This document shows positions 54,835 to 62,191 of a stretch of DNA of 64,000 nucleotides, one piece after another. This DNA is from Thermococcus argininiproducens (GTDB lineage Archaea > Methanobacteriota_B > Thermococci > Thermococcales > Thermococcaceae). The stretch lies in contig NZ_CP080572.1 in assembly GCF_023746595.1 (NCBI RefSeq), forward strand, positions 921,890-985,889, given 5' to 3'. Both the position numbers and the translations under genes were made by a program. Each line of letters opens with the position of its first letter. Positions within the stretch are counted from its first letter, which is position 1. The notes beneath the pieces are model-generated. The model saw only the letters and a program-made list of their open reading frames with translations. It did no database searches and was not told the origin of the DNA.

Positions 54835-54861
54835 CTTTTTAAATTTTTTAGGTAAACCTAA
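54835..54861 (+). promoter_or_regulatory. DtxR-type operator and TATA box of the metal ABC importer
   Basis: A perfect 6-2-6 palindrome TTAGGTAAACCTAA (54848-54861) sits just downstream of the TATA-like CTTTTTAAATT (about 54835-54845). TTAGG-N-CCTAA is the half-site pattern of DtxR/IdeR/MntR metalloregulators. Bound protein there would cover the transcription start, consistent with repression by metal of the ABC genes that follow. Confidence 0.6.
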
Positions 54862-54875
54862 TTGAGGGTGGAACA

Positions 54876-55658
54876 TTGATAATAGCTGAAAATCTGAACA
54901 TTTACTATGATAGTTATAAAGCAATTGAAGACGTGACATTTGAGTTAAATACTGGTGAGACTCTTCTTTTGCTGGGACCGAATGGTGCTGGAAAAACCAC
55001 TCTTTTAAGGACAATTGCTGGGCTCCATGAGGAGTACAAAGGAAAACTCCTGGTATTTGGAAAACCTCCGGTTAAAGCTAGAGATGTTATCTCTTATGTC
55101 CCTCAAAGTCATTCTTTAAATGAGCGCGTGCCCCTAAAGGCTATCGAAGTAGTTGCTATGGGTGCACTCTATAAGAAAGGTCTGGTTCATTTTAGCATCC
55201 CTAAAGAAATATTGAAAGAATCAGAAAAGGCACTAGAATTTGTGGGTCTTAGGAGAATACGGGACAAACGATTTGCAGAACTTAGTGGAGGACAAAAACA
55301 GAGGGTTTTACTTGCAAGAGCACTTGTATCAAAGCCTAAATTACTCTTGCTAGATGAGCCTCTATCAGCTCTTGATCCTAGCGCGAGAGTTGAGGTTGTT
55401 TCTGTTATAGCAAAAATAAAACATGAGACAGGCATTACAGTACTCATAACCACTCATGATCCAAACCCTCTAACGGAGATTGGTGATAAAATAATGCTCA
55501 TTAACAGACGTCTCATAGCCTTTGGAACTCCCGAAGATGTCCTTAAAGACGAGATAATCACAAAAGTATATGGTCCTCTTTCTAAAGCTGTTAAAGTTGG
55601 CGAGAGAATGTACTGTTTTATAGGTGATGTACACTTACATAGGAGGGAGGAAAAGTGA
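54876..55658 (+). CDS. Metal (Zn/Mn/Fe-type) ABC transporter ATPase
   Basis: 260 residues. Walker A GPNGAGKTT (about 35-43), LSGGQKQRV (about 137-145), Walker B LLLLDEPLSALD (about 156-167), and TTHDPNPL with the switch His. Closest to the ABC subunits that serve ABC-3 metal permeases (ZnuC/MntA type). The start is TTG 54876 behind GAGGGTGG. The gene overlaps the permease gene by 4 bases. The solute-binding protein is not in the window, and the metal cannot be told from sequence; the DtxR-type operator favours Mn or Fe. Confidence 0.82.
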   Translation: MIIAENLNIYYDSYKAIEDVTFELNTGETLLLLGPNGAGKTTLLRTIAGLHEEYKGKLLVFGKPPVKARDVISYVPQSHSLNERVPLKAIEVVAMGALYKKGLVHFSIPKEILKESEKALEFVGLRRIRDKRFAELSGGQKQRVLLARALVSKPKLLLLDEPLSALDPSARVEVVSVIAKIKHETGITVLITTHDPNPLTEIGDKIMLINRRLIAFGTPEDVLKDEIITKVYGPLSKAVKVGERMYCFIGDVHLHRREEK

Positions 55659-56476
55659 TCTCCGAGTATCTACTTAGGGCTCTTTTGGGAGGTATGATGG
55701 TTAGCGTATTGTTAGGGATGCTTAGCCCCTTAATAAATATGAAAGGTCTGGCGTTTTTAACTCATGCTATCTTTCATTCTTTACTCTTTGGTGCGGTTCT
55801 AGGTATGATACTTGGATTATTTTTTGAAAACCTTTCTCTAATCCTTTGGATGGCATTAATAGTTACAATTCTTGTAGTAATCTTGGTGGCATTCCTTGAA
55901 GATAGGGGGTTTGGGAGTGATACAGCAATAGGGATAATAGCTAGCTTTATAGCAGGTTTTACGGTCTTAGGTTTCGGAATTTTGTATAAAGTTATGGCAC
56001 TCAAACCTTACTTTGCATTTTCTCAAAGTATAGTCTCTTATCTTACTGGTGAACTTTTCCTAATTACCCTCAATGACCTCTTCTTCTTGATCTTGGGTGG
56101 TGTAGTAATATTCTTTGTCATGCTGTCATTTTATAGGGACTTTCTGTTTGTGAGCTTTGATGCCGAAGGGCTTGAGAGTTACTCTGGTAATGCAAGGTTT
56201 TATCTTACCCTTCTCTATGTGGTGGTGGGGGCTACGGGAGCATTGATAGTTAGAACTGTGGGATTGATAACCCTTCAAGTTATCGCAGTTTTACCCGGTG
56301 CAATAGCATTAATGTTGAGTAATGATCTTAGAAAGATCTTAGGAGTTAGTTTGGGCTTAACTCTCTCGGTTCAGGTACTTTCTATAATATTGGCATATTT
56401 TACTGATATTCCACCGAGTGGAATAGCCACTATAATACTTGGTTTGGTTTATGGAACTTTAGTTTTAAGGAGGTAG
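55655..56476 (+). CDS. Metal ABC transporter permease (ABC-3 family)
   Basis: 273 residues with 8-9 hydrophobic segments. ABC-3 features: LGGMMVSVLLGMLSPLINMKGLAFLTHAIFH (about 9-40), ALIVRTVGLITLQVIAVLPGAIALML (about 190-215), LSVQVLSIILAYFTDIPPSGIATI near the end. Start is GTG 55655 behind GGAGGAAAA. It overlaps the ATPase gene by 4 bases, and rnhB follows after 5 bases, so rnhB may be read from the same metal-controlled promoter. Confidence 0.85.
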   Translation: MISEYLLRALLGGMMVSVLLGMLSPLINMKGLAFLTHAIFHSLLFGAVLGMILGLFFENLSLILWMALIVTILVVILVAFLEDRGFGSDTAIGIIASFIAGFTVLGFGILYKVMALKPYFAFSQSIVSYLTGELFLITLNDLFFLILGGVVIFFVMLSFYRDFLFVSFDAEGLESYSGNARFYLTLLYVVVGATGALIVRTVGLITLQVIAVLPGAIALMLSNDLRKILGVSLGLTLSVQVLSIILAYFTDIPPSGIATIILGLVYGTLVLRR

Positions 56477-56481
56477 AAAAA

Positions 56482-57156
56482 ATGAAACTTGGGGGCATAG
56501 ATGAAGCTGGAAGGGGGCCTGTTGTAGGACCACTTGTAATAGCGGCTATAGTTGTAGATGAGTCAAAACTCTCTAAGCTTGAAACTTTAGGAGTTAAAGA
56601 TTCGAAAAAACTGAGTCCTAAGAAGAGAGAAGAACTTTTTAAGGAAATAATCACACTTGTTGACGATTATTTTATTTTAGAGATTTCTCCTGAGGAGATA
56701 GATAATAGAGAAGGTACTATGAATGAATTTGAGGTTGAAAACTTTATCAAGGCATTAAATTCACTCAATCTCAAACCCGACGTCCTTTATATAGATGCTG
56801 CCGATGTAAAGGAGGAACGTTTTGGAGAGGTAATTGGGAAGAGACTATCATTTTCTCCCAAGATAGTAGCAGAGCATAAAGCAGATTCTAAGTACATCCC
56901 AGTAGCAGCAGCTTCAATCCTTGCGAAAGTTACGAGAGACAGAGCAATAGAGAAACTCAAGGAAATTTATGGGGAAATAGGATCTGGTTATCCTAGTGAC
57001 CCAATTACAAGACGATTTCTAGAGGAATATTATAGGAAGCATGGTGTTTTTCCGCCCATAGTAAGGAAAAGCTGGAAAACCTTGGAAAAAATCGAAGAAA
57101 AACTAAAAAATAAAGAAGCGCAATCTACTATTTTAGATTTCTTAAAAAGGTCTTAA
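56482..57156 (+). CDS. rnhB: Ribonuclease HII
   Basis: 224 residues. It cuts RNA in RNA-DNA hybrids and at single ribonucleotides. MKLGGIDEAGRGPVVGPLVIA gives the catalytic Asp7-Glu8 pair and the GRG loop. LYIDAADVKEERF and AEHKADSKYIPVAAASILAKVTRD give the remaining acidic residues and the DSK block. The C-terminus AQSTILDFLKR looks like a PIP box (xxxILDFL) for PCNA binding. ATG behind AAGGAGG. The 3' end overlaps the convergent GT-C gene by 29 bases. Confidence 0.95.
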   Translation: MKLGGIDEAGRGPVVGPLVIAAIVVDESKLSKLETLGVKDSKKLSPKKREELFKEIITLVDDYFILEISPEEIDNREGTMNEFEVENFIKALNSLNLKPDVLYIDAADVKEERFGEVIGKRLSFSPKIVAEHKADSKYIPVAAASILAKVTRDRAIEKLKEIYGEIGSGYPSDPITRRFLEEYYRKHGVFPPIVRKSWKTLEKIEEKLKNKEAQSTILDFLKRS

Positions 57157-58684
57157 ACTTCTGGATTTTTTCCCATATCCATAAGAGAATTCCTTTTATC
57201 CATTTCCAATACATTTGGAGCGAATTCTTGAAGTATTCCCATTTTATTATGTCATATGCCATTACTCCCAACGTTACGGCTCCAGGAGGAACTAGGGGGG
57301 TTGCATAGAAACTAAACTGGGTCTTACCTCCAAGGATCCACTGGAGTGCATAGAAGGCTATTGTGCTCCAGAAGATTCCGAAAGGAATTAGGAGTTTTCT
57401 CCTTTTCATAGCAGCGTAAGGAATTGCAAAGATAAATACGACCATTGAGAGCATTAAAATGGGATCAGTGGCTGCAAATATGTCGGGATTGTAATGAAAG
57501 GCAAAAGGTTTGAGGCTTATGAACCATTCCCAGAAGGGTGAATTTGCAGGATGATCACCTTTGTAACTTAAGTGCCATCCAAAGCTTCCGATAAATTCTG
57601 AAAGCCATGGGAAGAAGCCTATTGCCATAATTATTGGGAGTTGTGGGAGCAGGAAAGCAATTGCAGGTAAGACTATTATAGAAATCACGGTTTTTTTGAG
57701 CTTTTTTTTCTCTTTTAGTGTTTTTATAACCAGCACTGGATAAGGAAATACTCCATTGAGTTTTGTGGAAGCTGCAAGCCCGATTGAGGTCCCACTTAAA
57801 CTGTACCTATCGAGAATTAAAAAATACATAAAAACAGTAGTGAAAAATGCTACGTGAATATCAAGCATGGCAGCAAGAGAAGTCGCATATAGCAAAGGAT
57901 CAAATGCAGAAAATACTAAGGCTATGAAAGCTGCTAAATAACTTTTCACGATTTTATATGTTACTAAAAAGACGATAAGATTTATGATGGCATGTTCTAT
58001 AAGTCCAGGGAGACGCCAAAAAATAGGTTTATCCTCTATGAGCATCCCTAGCATTATAATGTCTTTTCCAAGAAACGGATGTTCGGTGTTAAGATAGTTT
58101 TGGATGTTCTCTTTATCAGGATATCGAAAGCCTTTTACAATTTCAATCCCTTCTATCTTTTTGACTTCCTCTATAAATTCATCAATGTTTTCTTGAGGAA
58201 TCTCATAGTAAACTCCAGGGAAGTTGGCATATGGTTTATAGTACGTATAGTTGTATTTCTTGGCTATCACTTCTATTTTAAATTTAATTTCATCGAAATT
58301 AGATGTCTGAGTTTTGTTTAATGGTGTAAATTCAAGTTTTATCCCTATTTTAGAGAGAAGAGGAGGGGTTTGGAAAGCAACGTTTCTCGTATATGGCCTT
58401 GTGAATTCAAATCCAAATGCACTCACCTTCACATATCCTTTGATTATTGTACCCTTGGAGATGATATTTATGCCCTCTGAATTTGTTGTCTCATTTAGAT
58501 AATGAAGTTCAAAGCCAAGTTTGTGGAGAACGTTTCTAGCAGCTGGGATATACCACACTTCGTCTCCAATATAATCATAAAGTTCTGAACTTGAGGCTTT
58601 TTCATATGAATACCAAAAGGTTCCAAGTATTATCAAAGCAACCAATGCAACGTAGACTTTTTTCTTAAGTTCCCTCATCTCCAT
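57128..58684 (-). CDS. GT-C type membrane glycosyltransferase (PMT-like)
   Basis: 518 residues with about 10 hydrophobic segments. The first external loop has YDYIGDEVWYIPAARNVL, with the DE acidic pair typical of PMT/dolichyl-phosphate-sugar-using glycosyltransferases, followed by a long insertion and the polytopic core (AFDPLLYATSLAAMLDIHVAFFTTVFMYF, STKLNGVFPYP). Donor is probably a dolichyl-phosphate sugar; acceptor unknown. I use ATG 58684 (MEMRELKKK) since the longer frame from 58810 would run into the divergent methyltransferase. The SD is weak (GTGGG). Confidence 0.75.
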   Translation of the reverse strand: MEMRELKKKVYVALVALIILGTFWYSYEKASSSELYDYIGDEVWYIPAARNVLHKLGFELHYLNETTNSEGINIISKGTIIKGYVKVSAFGFEFTRPYTRNVAFQTPPLLSKIGIKLEFTPLNKTQTSNFDEIKFKIEVIAKKYNYTYYKPYANFPGVYYEIPQENIDEFIEEVKKIEGIEIVKGFRYPDKENIQNYLNTEHPFLGKDIIMLGMLIEDKPIFWRLPGLIEHAIINLIVFLVTYKIVKSYLAAFIALVFSAFDPLLYATSLAAMLDIHVAFFTTVFMYFLILDRYSLSGTSIGLAASTKLNGVFPYPVLVIKTLKEKKKLKKTVISIIVLPAIAFLLPQLPIIMAIGFFPWLSEFIGSFGWHLSYKGDHPANSPFWEWFISLKPFAFHYNPDIFAATDPILMLSMVVFIFAIPYAAMKRRKLLIPFGIFWSTIAFYALQWILGGKTQFSFYATPLVPPGAVTLGVMAYDIIKWEYFKNSLQMYWKWIKGILLWIWEKIQKFKTFLRNLK

Positions 58685-58768
58685 CCCACTAGATTTAATC
58701 CAACTCTCTTTAAACCCTTTCGCACAAATCTTTAAAAATTCCGAAAATAGGAAGAATAATGAGGTAGC

Positions 58769-59905
58769 ATGGAGGAATATATCAAAGAAGTTGTTGAGAT
58801 GATAAAACAAGGGTTTGATGAGAAAAAAATAAGGGCGAGACTCCCGAGAGATTGTGCCGATGAGATAATTGAAATAGCAAGGGCTAGAATAAGAGCAAAA
58901 AACAAATTCTCAAGAACAGATCTGTGGATGGACTTAGATGGGCTTAGATATGCTACCCACGAGATCGTTGCAGAATACAGGGCTAAAAGAGTAAAACCAG
59001 AGAGCATAGCAGATGTAAGCTGTGGGGTAGGAATTCAGCTCATCTTCTTTGCAAAATATGCTGATAAAGCATATGCCATTGATATAGATAGGAAGAAGCT
59101 TTTCTATGCGATGAAAAATGCTGAGAAATACGATGTTAGAGATAAAATCACTTTCATCCATGGGAATAGCTTGAAGGAAGAAATTGTTAACCAGGTAGAG
59201 GCAGATATCATCTTCTCTGATCCTGCCAGGCCGCCAAAAATGCCTGAGAGGAAGCTTGAAGACCTTTTACCTAGTCCTCTTGAGGTTTATGAAGCATATA
59301 AACATAAAACAGATGCTTTCATCTTTGACCTTCCTCCTCAGATAAGAAGGGAGAAGATTCCATGGAACGGTGAATTTGAATACATAGATCTTTATGGTGC
59401 ACTTAATAGACTAACCTTCTACTTTGAACCCCTAGCAAAAGCAGAACGTTCAGCAGTTATATTGCCTCGAGGTATTAGGCTAGAGAGCAATCCAAATCTA
59501 GAAGACATTGTAAAATGGAGTAGGGAAGTGAGAGAGTATTTATATGAAATTCCTCAGAGCATTAATTATGCAGAGTTAATAAATGAGCTTTTTCACATAG
59601 TTAATGGTAATCTCTGGATGTTCATGAGGGAGAAAAGGCGAGTATTAGCTACAAGTGACGAAGAAATAAAGAGTGATTACTTCAAAAGACACTACGTGGT
59701 TCAAAGTGTTCTGGAGTTTCATCCAGTAAAAATTAATGAGTTTCTAAAAAGAGAGGGATATGGGAGGGCTACTCTTAAAATCTCCATACCCGATACTGAA
59801 TACTGGAAAGTTAGAAGAAGAATAGAGCAAGGATTAAGAGGGGATAAAAGAGCATATTTATTCAAATTCAATGATAAGGCAATAATCGCTGAATCTATTG
59901 ATTAG
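58769..59905 (+). CDS. Class I SAM-dependent methyltransferase with THUMP-like C-terminus
   Basis: 378 residues. An N-terminal helical region (1-60), then motif [17 protein letters not shown] (about 82-97), motif [13 protein letters not shown] and SDPARPP (about 148-154) as catalytic loop. The C-terminal part (about 290-378, [28 protein letters not shown]) resembles THUMP-like RNA-binding domains linked to methyltransferases. An rRNA or tRNA substrate is likely but unproven. ATG preceded by GAGGTAGC. It shares an 84-base divergent promoter region (AATCTTTAAAAATTCCG) with the GT-C gene. Confidence 0.75.
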   Translation: MEEYIKEVVEMIKQGFDEKKIRARLPRDCADEIIEIARARIRAKNKFSRTDLWMDLDGLRYATHEIVAEYRAKRVKPESIADVSCGVGIQLIFFAKYADKAYAIDIDRKKLFYAMKNAEKYDVRDKITFIHGNSLKEEIVNQVEADIIFSDPARPPKMPERKLEDLLPSPLEVYEAYKHKTDAFIFDLPPQIRREKIPWNGEFEYIDLYGALNRLTFYFEPLAKAERSAVILPRGIRLESNPNLEDIVKWSREVREYLYEIPQSINYAELINELFHIVNGNLWMFMREKRRVLATSDEEIKSDYFKRHYVVQSVLEFHPVKINEFLKREGYGRATLKISIPDTEYWKVRRRIEQGLRGDKRAYLFKFNDKAIIAESID

Positions 59906-60120
59906 CTCTCCTCTTTTTTGGCCGAGATCTCGATTATCTTCATTCTTTGTATTCTCTTTGAACCTATTCTAAGGGCCTTGAAGTAGTCTATGTGTTCATT
60001 AGGTAGGAATTGGTCTAGTTTCGTGGATTTGAGCCTCTTTTTTCGAGGTTTATTGTTTAATGAATTTTCTTTGCTGATTTTAATATCTCCTTTAATGAAT
60101 TCATCAAGGGTTCTGTTCAT
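59902..60120 (-). CDS. Small basic protein, candidate PCNA-binding TIP-like protein
   Basis: 72 residues, rich in Lys. N-terminus [12 protein letters not shown] and middle [14 protein letters not shown] both fit a PIP-like (xxxLxxFI / xTKLDQFL) pattern, with Ser or Asn in place of the first Gln. A small PCNA inhibitor called TIP, with a non-canonical PIP, is known in Thermococcales (T. kodakarensis TK0808); size and layout fit, identity is inferred. ATG behind GGGTGGGTAA. It overlaps the 3' end of the methyltransferase gene by 4 bases. Confidence 0.55.
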   Translation of the reverse strand: MNRTLDEFIKGDIKISKENSLNNKPRKKRLKSTKLDQFLPNEHIDYFKALRIGSKRIQRMKIIEISAKKEES

Positions 60121-60302
60121 TTACCCACCCAAACTAATACCATTACAAACAAATATATAGATTTTTTGGAAATGTTCCAATTATTCTTGAAGGACAGGTT
60201 GTCATAATCTCTAATTTCCATACCCTTAAAAGGGATAGAAATTGTTTTGAACTATTCTAACTGAAAAACAAATTTTTGGCTCGAATCTAGATTGGATGTA
60301 GC

Positions 60303-60340
60303 AAAGGTTTTAGGGAAACCTTTTAATCTATTCTAGAATA
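60303..60340 (+). promoter_or_regulatory. glmS promoter with two inverted repeats
   Basis: AAAGGTTT-TAGGG-AAACCTTT (60303-60323) overlaps the 5' edge of the TATA-like CTTTTAATC (60320-60328), and a 12-base perfect palindrome TATTCTAGAATA (60329-60340) follows it. Both flank the place where TBP/TFB bind, so they are candidate operator sites controlling glmS. ATG is 35 bases further down. Confidence 0.45.
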
Positions 60341-60374
60341 TTACGATTTACAGTGCAAATGAGGGGGCAGTGAA

Positions 60375-62180
60375 ATGTGTGGAATAATAGGATACATTGG
60401 AGAGAGGGAAGCTGCTGAAATTCTTGTTGATGGTCTTAAACGACTTGAATATAGAGGATATGATTCAGTTGGTGTAGTAACAGAAGATGGGAGGCTTTTT
60501 ATCAAAAAAGGAGCGGGCAAAATAAACGAACTTAAGGAGAAATTGGGCCTTGCTCAACTTCCAGGGAAGAGAGGTATTGGACATACAAGATGGGCCACTC
60601 ATGGTATTCCCAATGATGTTAATGCTCATCCTCACACTGATTGCACAGGTAAGATAGCGGTCGTTCATAATGGAATAATTGAAAATTATATTGAACTCAG
60701 GGAAGAACTTGAAAGGAGGGGCCATAAGTTTAAGAGTGATACTGATACTGAAATTATTGCTCATTTAATTGAAGAGGAACTAGCAAGATCAAAATCCTTT
60801 GAAATGGCATTGAGAAAGGCCCTTTTGAGACTCAAGGGGTCTTTTGCTCTGGGTATTATTTATACGGAGGATCGGGATCATTTATATTTTGTTAGAAATG
60901 AAAGCCCCCTCGTTCTTGGAATAGGGAATAATGAAATGTTTGCAGCATCCGATATTCCTGCTTTTCTCCCCTATACAAATAAAGTAGTATTCTTAGATGA
61001 TGGGGAGTATGCAATTGTGGATAAGGATTCTTTTGTGGTGAAAGACCTAGAGACAGGAAATATAAGGGATAAAAAAATCCATGAGATTAACTGGACCCTT
61101 GAGATGGCAGAGAAGCAGGGTTATGCCCATTTCATGCTTAAAGAGATCCATGAGCAAGCGAGAGCGGTAAAAGATGCGATACATGGAAACCTTGAAATAA
61201 TAAATAAAGTGGCAGAAGAGATAGCAAAGTACGAGAAGATATTTGTAGTGGCAATGGGGACGTCGTACCATGCAGGAATTGCCGCTAAATACCTGCTTCA
61301 GCGTTTAGCGAATAAAACAGTCTTGGTAGAGGAATCAAGCGAATTTAGATATGAATTTGAAGATATAGTGGATGAAAACTCCCTTGTGATAGCCATAACT
61401 CAAAGTGGGGAAACTGCCGATACGTTAGCGGCGATAAGGCTTGCTAAGAAAAATGGCGCAAAAGTTTTGAGTATTGTAAATGTTGTTGGAAGTATGGCAA
61501 CTCGGCTAAGTGATCTTGTTCTTTATACCCATGCAGGCCCGGAAATAGGGGTTGCTGCTACTAAAACTTATACAACACAGCTTACGGTTTTAATGATGCT
61601 TGCAATAGCACTGGCTAAAAAACTGAACACGGTAGATAGGAAATACCTCATGAACCTTGAAAAACAGCTTCAAGAACTTCCAAAATATGTGGAAGTAGTT
61701 TTAGGCTATGAGAATAAGATAAAGACTCTAGCAGAGCAGTTAGTGATAAAAAGAGACTTCTTCTATATTGGAAGGGGTCCTAGTGTAGCAACAGCCCTTG
61801 AGGGTGCTTTAAAACTTAAAGAAATTAGTTATATTCATGCAGAAGGGCTTTCTGCGGGTGAACTCAAGCATGGGCCATTGGCTCTGATCGAAGATGGTGT
61901 TCCAGTAGTTGCAATTGCTCCGACTGGAAAGACGTTTGAGAAAATGATCTCTAATATACAAGAAGTTAATGCAAGAAAAGGTTTTGTGATAACTCTTGGA
62001 GATAATGAGGAACTCAAGAAAGTGAGCCAAGTGTTTCTAAAGATGCCAAAAATAGATGAACTTTTAAGTCCTATTGTATATATAGTACCACTACAGTTGC
62101 TAGCTTATCATTTAGCGATACTTAGGGGTAATGATCCGGATAAACCTAGAAATTTGGCGAAGTCTGTTACTGTTGAGTGA
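60375..62180 (+). CDS. glmS: GlmS, glutamine-fructose-6-phosphate aminotransferase
   Basis: 601 residues. It makes glucosamine 6-phosphate from fructose 6-phosphate and glutamine, the entry to amino sugars for surface glycans. The N-terminal Ntn amidotransferase begins MCGIIGYIG with Cys2 nucleophile and has [11 protein letters not shown]. Two SIS sugar-isomerase domains follow ([23 protein letters not shown] about 343-357, [18 protein letters not shown] about 474-491). It ends [11 protein letters not shown], the conserved C-tail. ATG behind GAGGGGGCAGTGAA. The AglB gene follows at 11 bases. Confidence 0.96.
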   Translation: MCGIIGYIGEREAAEILVDGLKRLEYRGYDSVGVVTEDGRLFIKKGAGKINELKEKLGLAQLPGKRGIGHTRWATHGIPNDVNAHPHTDCTGKIAVVHNGIIENYIELREELERRGHKFKSDTDTEIIAHLIEEELARSKSFEMALRKALLRLKGSFALGIIYTEDRDHLYFVRNESPLVLGIGNNEMFAASDIPAFLPYTNKVVFLDDGEYAIVDKDSFVVKDLETGNIRDKKIHEINWTLEMAEKQGYAHFMLKEIHEQARAVKDAIHGNLEIINKVAEEIAKYEKIFVVAMGTSYHAGIAAKYLLQRLANKTVLVEESSEFRYEFEDIVDENSLVIAITQSGETADTLAAIRLAKKNGAKVLSIVNVVGSMATRLSDLVLYTHAGPEIGVAATKTYTTQLTVLMMLAIALAKKLNTVDRKYLMNLEKQLQELPKYVEVVLGYENKIKTLAEQLVIKRDFFYIGRGPSVATALEGALKLKEISYIHAEGLSAGELKHGPLALIEDGVPVVAIAPTGKTFEKMISNIQEVNARKGFVITLGDNEELKKVSQVFLKMPKIDELLSPIVYIVPLQLLAYHLAILRGNDPDKPRNLAKSVTVE

Positions 62181-62191
62181 GGTGATCTAGA

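Noticed and set aside
58685..58810. 42-residue N-terminal extension of the GT-C glycosyltransferase
   Set aside because: It would overlap the start of the divergent methyltransferase gene and its promoter; ATG 58684 gives a normal first transmembrane segment.
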